Below, one piece after another: positions 35,138 through 42,603 of a stretch of 64,000 nucleotides of DNA (positions are counted from its first letter, which is position 1; every line of letters starts with the position of its first letter). Source of the stretch: Elusimicrobiota bacterium (lineage in GTDB: Bacteria; CG03; SLGR01); NCBI GenBank assembly GCA_003553445.1, contig PWEK01000052.1:1-64000 (forward strand). The letters are read 5' to 3'. The notes beneath the pieces were generated by a model that made no database searches, was not told the DNA's origin, and saw only the letters and a list, made by a program, of their open reading frames with translations. The position numbers and the translations under genes were made by a program.

Positions 35138-35968
35138 TGAATTGCCATATTTTCTGTGAGCCTTTTCAACTATCCTGAACGTTCTATTAAAATATCTTCC
35201 AGTTTCACTATATCCATACCCCTCATCATACATCCGCGCCATGGCCATGTGGCGCAGTCTGCTCAACTCCCTCCTGCGGCTGCTGCTTAGCAGGTCCTGA
35301 ACCTTATAGGAAGTACCCCTGCATACATCATTTGCTATTCTTTCCATGCTTTTTCTTCCTCTTTTTTCACGATATGCCCCTGCCCTGCGGCCCTCTTTTC
35401 TCTTTTCTGTTTCTTCCCATTGCTCTTTAGAGCCTATATAGCTTGCACCCCCGGGCATATTTCCTCTAACACACTCCATACTTTCAGAGAAACAGGACTC
35501 AAAACTCTTTAAATCAGCCCACAGATTATTTCCCTCATACCAGTTCCATGAACTCCATTTATAGTCCTTAGAACTTTCTGAAATCCCCTTCTTTACCGGA
35601 TAACCGTGTATCATTTCAATAATATTTTTTAGATATCTATCATCAAGTATTATTTTGCAAAACGGCCTTCCCTCAAAAACGTGCCCGTTTGTTTCTCTCT
35701 TTTTGTTAAAATACTTTGCATACCCGCAATTAACCCTGTGGTAAATATTATTAAGCGGTGTCTTTCCCTGCTTCAGCAAAAGGTAGACATAGCAGTTCAT
35801 CAGCACAAAAGCCCCCAGTTTTCCGCCATTTTTGAATAGGTGATAATCCAGAGTTTTTATATATTTAATCCGGTCGTCAGGTGAGAAAAAAAGCGGCTGA
35901 AGACGCTGTCCTTTAAGAATTATATAATACCAGTGGTTTTCTTTAAATACCCTGTATCGCTGCGGCAA
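35126..35968 (-). CDS. RAYT-like (REP-associated tyrosine transposase) protein lacking the HUH histidines
   Basis: Protein of the IS200-like Y1/RAYT group, 280 residues. Family segments are the start YRVFKENHWYYIILKGQR (where the family has a YHV-RG motif), the FFSPDDRIKYIKTL helix, YAKYFNKKRETNGHVFEGRP and DDRYLKNIIEMIHGYPVKKG. The HUH motif usually read as MPNHxHLL is MNCYVYLLL here, so both metal-binding histidines are replaced by tyrosine. The C-terminus (SRRRELSRLRHMAMARM...YSETGRYFNRT) resembles a DnaA C-terminal-like DNA-binding helix set. The start is TTG with AAGGAGA upstream. Perfect inverted repeats bound the gene. It is either degenerate or a domesticated DNA-binding protein. Confidence 0.85.
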   Translation of the reverse strand: MPQRYRVFKENHWYYIILKGQRLQPLFFSPDDRIKYIKTLDYHLFKNGGKLGAFVLMNCYVYLLLKQGKTPLNNIYHRVNCGYAKYFNKKRETNGHVFEGRPFCKIILDDRYLKNIIEMIHGYPVKKGISESSKDYKWSSWNWYEGNNLWADLKSFESCFSESMECVRGNMPGGASYIGSKEQWEETEKRKEGRRAGAYREKRGRKSMERIANDVCRGTSYKVQDLLSSSRRRELSRLRHMAMARMYDEGYGYSETGRYFNRTFRIVEKAHRKYGNSNKS

Positions 35969-35986
35969 TCAAAACTCTCCTTTTTT

Positions 35987-36014
35987 AATAAGTCATAAAG
36001 TATAAGTCCGGCTT
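35987..36014 (-). repeat. Right inverted repeat of the RAYT-like element
   Basis: Reverse complement of 35110-35137 over 28 bp without mismatch. It lies 18 bp upstream of the transposase-like gene's start codon and 8 bp from the pilin terminator hairpin. Confidence 0.92.
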
Positions 36015-36021
36015 GGGGTGT

Positions 36022-36056
36022 AAAAAAGCGGGGAAGAAATTTATTCTTCCCCGCTT
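36022..36056 (-). terminator. Rho-independent terminator of the pilin gene
   Basis: Perfect 13-bp stem AAGCGGGGAAGAA / TTCTTCCCCGCTT (36026-36038 and 36044-36056) with a 5-base loop, followed on the minus strand by TTTT. It lies 28 bp after the pilin stop, so the pilin transcript should end before the RAYT-like gene. Confidence 0.9.
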
Positions 36057-36083
36057 CCGGTCTTTACAAAACAATCTTTCACT

Positions 36084-36536
36084 CTACCACGTAAATATCT
36101 GGTCACCCTGTGAATCCAGTTCGTCGCTTTCTATCCATACGTGCAGATTTACTTCGTCGTAGTGCCAGCCGGCATTTGAATCTCCATCTCCATCGTGATC
36201 TTCTCCACCCCAGCTAGCTTCAGAATTATGAGTACCATCGTCCCATTCAATTGTTTCATCCATATCTCCATCAACATAATAACGGAAACTGACACCGGGC
36301 AGTGAGCCAATGTAATCATCGACCAGCTGATCCAGTTCTTCCGCGGCACCCGCGTTTCTACCGTAGTAGATTGTTAGAGAGCTTCTTATTGCACCCAGGT
36401 CGGCCTGTGCGTTTGACTCCCTTGCGCGGTTTAACATGTCCGCAAACCTGGGAATCGCCACAGCTGCAAGTATTCCTATAATTGCTACAACAATCATCAG
36501 CTCAACGAGGGTGAATCCTTTATTTTTCATTCTCAT
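36084..36536 (-). CDS. Type IV pilin / type II pseudopilin (GspG/PilA-like)
   Basis: Prepilin of 150 residues. A short basic leader MRMKNKG is cleaved before Phe (G-FTLVELMIVVAIIGILAA); Glu5 of the mature protein is present, and a single hydrophobic helix anchors and assembles the fibre. The C-terminal half is unusually acidic, with an Asp-rich turn (EDHDGDGDSN, about residues 111-120) that looks like a calcium-binding loop as in GspG pseudopilins. A strong GGAGGTGA precedes the ATG. It is 87 bp downstream of gspF and ends at a strong terminator. Whether it belongs to a secretion system or a pilus cannot be settled here. Confidence 0.92.
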   Translation of the reverse strand: MRMKNKGFTLVELMIVVAIIGILAAVAIPRFADMLNRARESNAQADLGAIRSSLTIYYGRNAGAAEELDQLVDDYIGSLPGVSFRYYVDGDMDETIEWDDGTHNSEASWGGEDHDGDGDSNAGWHYDEVNLHVWIESDELDSQGDQIFTW

Positions 36537-36623
36537 CTTTTCTCACCTCCTTCCGGAACTTCATATTGTTTTTAGCTCCACTAAATAAGTAATTCAGAAA
36601 CGGGAAAAAGTCAAGTTTTATTT

Positions 36624-37844
36624 CTAAGCGGCCAGCTGAGACATCTCAAAAATCGGCAGAAACATCGCTATAACTATGGCTCCAATGACGATACCCATTA
36701 TCACAATAATAATAGGCTCAATCATTGAGGTAAGGCCATCCACAGCCCTGTCCACCTCGGAATCATAAAAATCGGCTATCTTTGCAAGCATCATATCCAG
36801 GTTTCCGGTCTCCTCACCTATGGATATCATCTGCATCACCATAGGGGGAAAGACGCCGCTCTTCTGAAGCGGCTCGGCTATTTTCTCGCCCTCCCGTATC
36901 GCATCCTTCGCATCCAAAACGGCAGCCTCAATAACCCTGTTCCCGGATGTGTGGGCAACAGTCTCAAGGGCTTCAAGTATGGGAACACCGCTTTTTACAA
37001 GCGTCCCGAAGGTCCTGGTAAACCTTGCTATGGCGGCCTTTCTTACCAATATCCCGAAAACAGGAACATTCAGCATAAATTGGTCAATCTTGCGGCTGCC
37101 CTCATCGGTATCATAATATTTCTTGAGACCGACAAGCATCAAAATAAATGCGGGTATCATATAAAGAATATATCTTCCCAGAAAATCGCTCAGCCCCAGA
37201 AGCATCTGTGTGGGAAGAGGCAGCTCCTGTCCGAACTCTGCAAATGTTTCACCGAAAGAAGGAATGATAACAATCAAAAGAAAGAGTGTCACAGCCAGCG
37301 CCACAAAACTAATAACCCCGGGGTATACCATCGCCCCCCTTATTTTTGACTTTAGAGCGCTGGAGGATTCAAGAAAATCGGCCATTCTCTGGAGAATCAC
37401 ATCAAGAATACCTCCCAGTTCACCCGCTTTTACCATGTTAACAAAGAGCTCTCCAAAGGCGGAGGGGTGTTTTTCCATCGCTTCGGCAATAGCCGAGCCG
37501 CTTTCAATATCTTCCCGCATTCTGTTTACTATATTCCTAAAATACTCATTCTCTATCTGCCGGATCAAAATAGAAAGCCCCTGGACAATGGGGACGCCGG
37601 CGCTGACCAGGGTTGAAAGCTGACGTGCAAAAACAACAAGGTCTTTTTCTTTTACCCTGTTCTTAAGCGGGTTCATCCGGTTGAGCATATCAGATGTAAA
37701 GTCAGCGCCCTTTTCAGAGATATCAAGGACTATCATCCTCTTATTTCTGAGACGGTCTATGGCTGCGCGTTTCTGCGGGGCCTCTATCTCCCCCTTTATT
37801 ACTTCCCCCCCTGGAGATTTGGCCTTATATAAAAAGGAAGGCAT
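36624..37844 (-). CDS. Type II secretion / type IV pilus inner-membrane platform protein (GspF/PilC)
   Basis: Polytopic assembly platform protein, 406 residues, normal length. It has two homologous T2SSF domains: the first about residues 65-190 (FARQLSTLVSAGVPIVQGL, GELGGILDVIL) and the second about 265-390 (FTRTFGTLVKSGVPILEAL, GEETGNLDMMLAKIADFYD). Membrane helices close each half, and the C-terminus is EPIIIVIMGIVIGAIVIAMFLPIFE. The N-terminal segment FLYKAKSPGGEVIKGEIEA is diagnostic. The ATPase (GspE/PilB) and secretin genes are not in the window. Confidence 0.95.
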   Translation of the reverse strand: MPSFLYKAKSPGGEVIKGEIEAPQKRAAIDRLRNKRMIVLDISEKGADFTSDMLNRMNPLKNRVKEKDLVVFARQLSTLVSAGVPIVQGLSILIRQIENEYFRNIVNRMREDIESGSAIAEAMEKHPSAFGELFVNMVKAGELGGILDVILQRMADFLESSSALKSKIRGAMVYPGVISFVALAVTLFLLIVIIPSFGETFAEFGQELPLPTQMLLGLSDFLGRYILYMIPAFILMLVGLKKYYDTDEGSRKIDQFMLNVPVFGILVRKAAIARFTRTFGTLVKSGVPILEALETVAHTSGNRVIEAAVLDAKDAIREGEKIAEPLQKSGVFPPMVMQMISIGEETGNLDMMLAKIADFYDSEVDRAVDGLTSMIEPIIIVIMGIVIGAIVIAMFLPIFEMSQLAA

Positions 37845-37869
37845 TATCTTTATTAAACTCCCGTCTTAT

Positions 37870-38739
37870 TCATTTACTTTTATTCGCCTGCGCTGCCGTA
37901 AAAGCAATTACATTCATTATATCCTCCACACTGCTGCCCCGGGAAAGATCATTAACCGGTTTTTTAAACCCCTGCATTATAGGTCCTATCGCTTTCGCGC
38001 CTGCCATCCTCTCGGTAAGTTTATAGCCTATATTGGCGGCATTCAAATCTGGGAATACCAGGATATTTGCCCGCCCCCCCAATTTTCCCTGAGGATCTTT
38101 TTTTTCAGCCACCTCGGGTATCACCGCAGCATCAAGCTGGAGCTCCCCGTCGTAATCGAAATCCGGTGAAAGTCTCCGGAGTTCATCCATGGCAAGTCTT
38201 ATCTTAGTGATTTTATCATGCTCTGCGCTGCCCTTTGTTGAAAAAGAAAGAAAAGCCACCCTGGGCGACCAGCTCAATATATCTCTGGCGTTATGCGCTG
38301 TATCAGTAGCTATCCTGGCCAGAGCGAAAGGATCGGGTGATGGGATAACCGCGCAGTCCGCAAAAAGAAAAGCGCCCTTCTCCCCCATTTGTTTTTTATC
38401 CGTCTGCATAAGAAAAAATGAAGAAACAAGGGAGTTCTTTTTAGCGCCTATGTTTTTTAATGCCTCCTTTATAACTTTTGCGGTATTGGTGACGGCTCCC
38501 AGTACAATACCGTCATATTTTCCCCGCGAAACAAGCTTCATTGAGTGAGATATTCTGTTTCTGACAGGTTTAACCAGATGACAGTTATCCACCGGGGTAT
38601 CGCCCATTACGCCTATTTCTGCAAGTTTTTTGCCGGCCGCCGAAGCTGCAGCATTCCTTATCCTCTCATCGTCCCCTTCCGGAAGGATGAGTCTTGCCTT
38701 TCCCTGAGCTGCTTTTTTATGTATAAGTTCTATCCACAT
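37870..38739 (-). CDS. pta: Phosphate acetyltransferase (phosphotransacetylase)
   Basis: Interconverts acetyl-CoA and acetyl phosphate, 289 residues, shorter than the usual 320-335. Family segments are ILPEGDDERI at the N-terminus, DGIVLGAVTNTAKVIKEAL, FLFADCAVIPSPDP, VAFLSFSTKGSAEHDK, ELQLDAAVIPEVAEKK and NILVFPDLNAANIGYKL ahead of IGPIMQGFKKPVNDLSRG. The region missing relative to longer members lies in the N-terminal third (about residues 35-60), but the catalytic C-terminal part is complete. Acetate kinase is not adjacent. A phosphate butyryltransferase role is less likely given the match to Pta motifs. Confidence 0.9.
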   Translation of the reverse strand: MWIELIHKKAAQGKARLILPEGDDERIRNAAASAAGKKLAEIGVMGDTPVDNCHLVKPVRNRISHSMKLVSRGKYDGIVLGAVTNTAKVIKEALKNIGAKKNSLVSSFFLMQTDKKQMGEKGAFLFADCAVIPSPDPFALARIATDTAHNARDILSWSPRVAFLSFSTKGSAEHDKITKIRLAMDELRRLSPDFDYDGELQLDAAVIPEVAEKKDPQGKLGGRANILVFPDLNAANIGYKLTERMAGAKAIGPIMQGFKKPVNDLSRGSSVEDIMNVIAFTAAQANKSK

Positions 38740-38755
38740 GATTTCGCTAAATCTA

Positions 38756-38784
38756 ATACTAATTGAAAATTAAATTATATTCAA
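38756..38784 (-). promoter_or_regulatory. Possible promoter of pta
   Basis: Minus strand: -35 TTGAAT (38779-38784), 17-base spacer, -10 TAGTAT (38756-38761), 16 bases before the pta start codon, which lacks an obvious Shine-Dalgarno. Confidence 0.4.
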
Positions 38785-39263
38785 AGTTTTTCTAAAAGAT
38801 TTTTTTCTACAGTTTCCGGTACGAGGTCTTTTATATTCCCGCCAAGAGAACAAACCTCTTTTATAAGAGAGGAAGAAAGAAAAGTAAATTCCGGTGATGG
38901 CATCAGGTATACTGATTTTATCTCCGGGGCCATCCTCCTGTTCATCAGCGCCATCTGAAACTCATACTCAAAATCCGAAACCGCTCGCAAACCCCTAATA
39001 ATTGTATTGGCTCCCATCTTTTTCGCATACTCAACAAGAAGCCCGTCAAAGCTTGAAACCTTCACCCCTTTATAATTTTTTAACGCGCTCTTTATCATTT
39101 CAACGCGCTCCCGGGTGGAAAAAAGGGCCTTTTTTGAAGGATTTTTAATAACACTTACTTCAATCTCATCAAAAATCGTTAGAGACCTTTCGATAACATC
39201 AAGGTGGCCGTTGGTTATCGGGTCAAAACTACCCGGGTATATCGCTTTTCTGTGTTTTTCCAT
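38781..39263 (-). CDS. coaD: Phosphopantetheine adenylyltransferase
   Basis: Penultimate enzyme of CoA synthesis, forming dephospho-CoA. I choose the ATG at 39263 (MEKHRKAIYPGSFDP), giving about 160 residues as in the family; an ATG at 39302 is open but adds an unmatched 13 residues. Motifs are YPGSFDPITNGHLD (nucleotidyltransferase T/HxGH), TIIRGLRAVSDFEYE and SPEFTFLSSSLIKEV. It follows recG closely. A TATAAT box lies 6 bases before this ATG, with no Shine-Dalgarno, so a leaderless transcript is plausible. CoaX (25764) and CoaB/CoaC (62077-63265) supply other steps of the pathway within the window. Confidence 0.95.
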   Translation of the reverse strand: MEKHRKAIYPGSFDPITNGHLDVIERSLTIFDEIEVSVIKNPSKKALFSTRERVEMIKSALKNYKGVKVSSFDGLLVEYAKKMGANTIIRGLRAVSDFEYEFQMALMNRRMAPEIKSVYLMPSPEFTFLSSSLIKEVCSLGGNIKDLVPETVEKNLLEKL

Positions 39264-39269
39264 GATTAA

Positions 39270-39298
39270 ATTATAATTTATATTATAGTCCGATGCAA
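39270..39298 (-). promoter_or_regulatory. Promoter-like site of coaD, possibly leaderless
   Basis: Minus strand: -35 TTGCAT (39293-39298), 17-base spacer, -10 TATAAT (39270-39275), 6 bases before the ATG at 39263. The -35 box is weak. Confidence 0.42.
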
Positions 39299-39311
39299 AC
39301 AATAATTGTTT

Positions 39312-41372
39312 TCAGCTTACATCCGCAAATTGAAATTTTCCGGAATATTCTTGAATAATTCTCTCCTTTAATTTCCTTTCGTCCGAAATAATACCGGGTA
39401 TCCTCTCAAAGGCATATTTTCTCGCATCAAGCATTATATTAAAATCTCCAAGTATGTCCCCGGTTTTAAAAGTCATAAGACCCTTCTGTCTTGTTCCGAA
39501 AATCTCTCCGGCTCCCCTCAATGCGAGATCCTTCCGGGCAATTTCAAAACCGTCATTGCTTTTAGTTATAATATCAAGCCTTTTTGCCGACTCTTCGGTG
39601 GTTATTTTGCCTGTAAGAAAAAAATGCGGCTGTCTGCAGCTGCGGGCTATGCGTCCTCTCAACTGATGCAGTGTTGAAAGACCGTAGCGATTAAAGTTCT
39701 CAACAATCATAACGGTTGCCTCGGGAACATTCACCCCTACCTCTATTACGGTCGTGGTAAAGAGAACCCTGCTTTTGCCTGAAGAAAAGCTCTTCATCTT
39801 GCTTTCTTTTTCCCGGGCATCCATCCTTCCATGAAGAAGCTCGCAGTTAAAATCCCTGAAAACCGTTTTTCTCAATTTTTCAAATCTCTTTTCTGCAGAC
39901 CTCCATTCTTCTTTGTCAGACTCGCTTATTAGAGGATGAACAATGTAAACCCTGTATCCTTTTTTCGCCTCCCCTGCGGCAAAACGGTATGCAGTTTTGT
40001 CATCAACAAACCTCGTAAGGGGCCTCTTCCTTCCGGGAGGGAGCTTCTTTATTGTAGATATATCAAGATCCCCATAAGTTGATAAAGCGACCGTCCTGGG
40101 AATGGGGGTGGCGCTCATTACAAGCACATCCAGCTCCTTATTTTTACCCACAAGAACCGCCTTCTGCTCTACACCGAAGCGGTGCTGTTCATCAATAACG
40201 CATACCGAAGCGTAGGAAATGTCAACATCACTCTCCAGAAGCGCATGTGTCCCTACAATTATATCAATCTCTCTCCCTTTGATTTTTCTTAAAAGATTTT
40301 TTCTTTCACTTTTTCTCATTTTTCCCTTCAACAAGGCTGTTTTTACACCCATATCCTTCAGATAAGATTTAAATGTCAGGTAGTGCTGATGGGCAAGTAT
40401 TTCCGTCGGAGCTATAAGAATCCCCTGGTATCCGTTCTCCACCGCCAGCAAAAGAGCCGACAGGGCGACCGCGGTTTTTCCGCTTCCAACCTCCCCCTGA
40501 AGAAGCCTTCGCATGGGAAAGGGGGAAGACATATCTTTAAATATGCTGTTTATGGCTTTCTTTTGATCACCTGTAAACTCAAAGCCCAGCTTTTCCTTAA
40601 AAGGAGTCAGCAGGGTTCTTTTCAATATATATGAATGTTTTTTTTCAGAGCGTTTTGTAATTGCTTTTTTGTAATACAGAGCCGACTGAAAAAGAAAAAA
40701 CTCTGCAAAAACGAGCCTTCGCCTTGCTTCATTTTTCATTTTAATTGAAGAGGGAAAATGAATATTTCTATAGGCCTCCTCAAGACTCATGAGTCTTTCA
40801 CTCCTTATTATTCTCTCAGGCATAAAGTCTTCTAAAGGGCCCTTCAACCTTTCGAATACAGAGAAAACCGTCTTGCGGAAACGCTTCTGAGATAATCCTT
40901 GAGGTAGTGAGTAAACGGGAACAATCCTGTTTATATTCGTTTTTGGTTTTCCGCTGCCGTCTTTAGGTTCCAAGGTAAATCTTGACGTTTGCAGGCCGTA
41001 TTTGCTTTTTACAAACCTGCCGAATATAAAATACTCTTCCCCCTTTTTTAATGCATTCATCATATAAGGGCGGTTAAAGGCAAGCAGTGTTACAACCCCC
41101 GTATAGTCTGAAACTGTTATCTTAACCAGTTTTTTTCCTCTTCTCAGATAAACCAGTCTCTTATTAACCACAAAGGCTTTTATAAGGGCCGACTGGTTAT
41201 CTCTGAGTCGGGATATTTTTTCCATACTTCTTCTGTCTTCATAGCGAAGAGGAAATTTATTAATTAAATCACCTATTGTTTTCACTCCCATGCCGGCAAG
41301 TTTTGCCGCGATCTTTGGCCCCACTCCCTTTAGAAGGGATACATTGTCGGATAACTTTAAAGGTTTGTTCAT
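39312..41372 (-). CDS. recG: ATP-dependent DNA helicase RecG
   Basis: Branched-DNA translocase that remodels stalled forks and Holliday junctions, 686 residues. It begins with a helix-hairpin-helix/wedge region (LLKGVGPKIAAKLAGMGVKTIGDL), then an OB-fold wedge. Helicase motifs are LLQGEVGSGKTAVAL (Walker A), the motif II VIDEQHRFGVEQ, VMSATPIPRT, VEVGVNVPEATVMIVEN-like VIEVGVNVPEAT and HQLRGRIARS. The C-terminal TRG region is present. It starts divergently from rpmB and is followed by coaD. Confidence 0.98.
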   Translation of the reverse strand: MNKPLKLSDNVSLLKGVGPKIAAKLAGMGVKTIGDLINKFPLRYEDRRSMEKISRLRDNQSALIKAFVVNKRLVYLRRGKKLVKITVSDYTGVVTLLAFNRPYMMNALKKGEEYFIFGRFVKSKYGLQTSRFTLEPKDGSGKPKTNINRIVPVYSLPQGLSQKRFRKTVFSVFERLKGPLEDFMPERIIRSERLMSLEEAYRNIHFPSSIKMKNEARRRLVFAEFFLFQSALYYKKAITKRSEKKHSYILKRTLLTPFKEKLGFEFTGDQKKAINSIFKDMSSPFPMRRLLQGEVGSGKTAVALSALLLAVENGYQGILIAPTEILAHQHYLTFKSYLKDMGVKTALLKGKMRKSERKNLLRKIKGREIDIIVGTHALLESDVDISYASVCVIDEQHRFGVEQKAVLVGKNKELDVLVMSATPIPRTVALSTYGDLDISTIKKLPPGRKRPLTRFVDDKTAYRFAAGEAKKGYRVYIVHPLISESDKEEWRSAEKRFEKLRKTVFRDFNCELLHGRMDAREKESKMKSFSSGKSRVLFTTTVIEVGVNVPEATVMIVENFNRYGLSTLHQLRGRIARSCRQPHFFLTGKITTEESAKRLDIITKSNDGFEIARKDLALRGAGEIFGTRQKGLMTFKTGDILGDFNIMLDARKYAFERIPGIISDERKLKERIIQEYSGKFQFADVS

Positions 41373-41388
41373 ATTATTTTCATAGGAT

Positions 41389-41417
41389 TTGAAATCTTCT
41401 GTCTCTTTTTCTATACT
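41389..41417 (+). promoter_or_regulatory. Promoter of rpmB, probably leaderless
   Basis: -35 TTGAAA (41389-41394), 17-base spacer, -10 TATACT (41412-41417), then only 8 bases to the ATG at 41426. No Shine-Dalgarno exists in that interval. Confidence 0.58.
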
Positions 41418-41425
41418 TACTAACT

Positions 41426-41617
41426 ATGAGTAAAAAATGCACAATATGTAATAAGAAAACGAATACAGGCAATAACGTAAGCAAATCAAACCGGAAAACA
41501 AAGCGGACATTCAAGGCAAATCTGCAGAAAGTTAAAATTCTGCTTGACGGAAAAAAAGTCAGAACTTATGTCTGTACCCGCTGTATTAAATCAAACCGGA
41601 TTCAGAAAATAGCTTAA
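41426..41617 (+). CDS. rpmB: 50S ribosomal protein L28 (zinc-ribbon form)
   Basis: Small basic ribosomal protein, 63 residues. It has two cysteine pairs (CTICNKK near the start and CTRCIKS near the end), the zinc-binding C+ form, and the core NVSKSNRKTKRTFKANLQKV expected of L28. It is the only plus-strand gene between 18 kb and 56 kb. Its last 4 bp overlap the convergent barrel-protein gene. The start codon lacks a Shine-Dalgarno and follows a -10 box by 8 bases. Confidence 0.95.
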   Translation: MSKKCTICNKKTNTGNNVSKSNRKTKRTFKANLQKVKILLDGKKVRTYVCTRCIKSNRIQKIA

Positions 41618-42603
41618 AAAGGTATAATCCCTGAAAGGGATACCCTTATAACACTATCTTCTTCTATATAAAACTGCCTTGCAGCAAGGTTCAGCCTGTA
41701 ATTTTCCTGGCTGTATCCAACGCCGGCAGTGTAGGTTGTATTATATCTATCATCAAGATCTGAGCCGTATATTCCCGCTCTCAGCGCAATATCATTTGTA
41801 ATATTATGCTCCAATCCAAAATGCAACTCACCCGTATCAGATAATGAATCATCATAAAAACCCTTGGAGTAATCAATAGAGGCCGACATGATGCGAGTAA
41901 GCCTCAGATTAGCGCCCCCCTTCAAAATTACAGGCAGGCTGTCTCTGCCGTGTCCGTCTCCCCAGTAAATCATAGCCGGCCCGTTAAGCAAGGTCAAGCC
42001 AAGGTCTATCATTTCTGTGGCTTCATAAATCATACCCCAATCCAATCCCCATCCATATCCGTAAGGAACCCCAATTTCTACTGACTCTGTATTTTTCTCA
42101 GCAAATGCATAAGTGCCAAAAAGAAAGTTTATATTCATTCCAAAATCCATCTTTTCAGTATGAGGAATCCCCACCGACAAACCAAACGTATTAACCTTTA
42201 CGTCTCTTTTAACCGTTACACCGTTATCGGATTCTTCCAAAGAAATATTTGAAAGGGGCCTCCAGTAAAGAGAAACCTCGGGAGCGCTTATTGAAATGAA
42301 ATTAAGTTTCTGTCCCTGAAGAGGATAATTGGCGTGTAGCTCATCTTCACTCAATTCAGTCTCTGAAAATAAATTCATAGATATCCCAAGAGAATTTTCC
42401 CTTAGCCGTGCAAGCCCCGCCGGATTCCAGAATGCGGCAAACGAATCATCCGCAACAGCTGTATAGGCCCCTCCTCTTGCAATCGCAGCGGCGCCCGGTT
42501 TCTCACCTACATAATACCTGTCTTCAAGCACACTTCCTTGAGCCATTGTGTATAACCCTGAAAAAATCGCCAATACCAATAAATATGTTTTTATGTTTTT
42601 CAA
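41614..42603 (-). CDS. Outer-membrane beta-barrel protein, PorV/PorQ (UPF0164)-like
   Basis: Predicted outer-membrane protein, 329 residues. A signal peptide (about 1-23) is followed by the family-typical GARAAG-type start, here GEKPGAAAIARGGAYTAVADD, and FAAFWNPAGLAR, shared with PorV/PorQ, UPF0164 and FadL-like proteins. The remainder alternates hydrophobic and polar residues and ends with an aromatic, RVSLSGIIPF, as barrel proteins do. The gene overlaps mnmA by 4 bp. The cargo or partner is unknown; PorV-type proteins serve in type IX secretion, but no other such gene is seen here. Confidence 0.78.
   Translation of the reverse strand: MKNIKTYLLVLAIFSGLYTMAQGSVLEDRYYVGEKPGAAAIARGGAYTAVADDSFAAFWNPAGLARLRENSLGISMNLFSETELSEDELHANYPLQGQKLNFISISAPEVSLYWRPLSNISLEESDNGVTVKRDVKVNTFGLSVGIPHTEKMDFGMNINFLFGTYAFAEKNTESVEIGVPYGYGWGLDWGMIYEATEMIDLGLTLLNGPAMIYWGDGHGRDSLPVILKGGANLRLTRIMSASIDYSKGFYDDSLSDTGELHFGLEHNITNDIALRAGIYGSDLDDRYNTTYTAGVGYSQENYRLNLAARQFYIEEDSVIRVSLSGIIPF

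Larger units (their letters stand above)
35110..36014. mobile_element. RAYT-like element bounded by 28-bp inverted repeats
   Basis: About 905 bp consisting of the transposase-like gene and its perfect 28-bp inverted repeats. It sits between the pilin gene and the prepilin peptidase gene. No target-site duplication is evident outside the repeats (TAATT on the left versus GGGGT on the right), consistent with RAYT/REP-type units rather than a classical DDE insertion sequence. Confidence 0.65.

Noticed and set aside
41614-41650. Shared terminator at the rpmB/barrel-protein convergence
   Set aside because: A short imperfect hairpin (ATCCC-TGAAA-GGGAT) exists inside coding sequence but has no following T-run.
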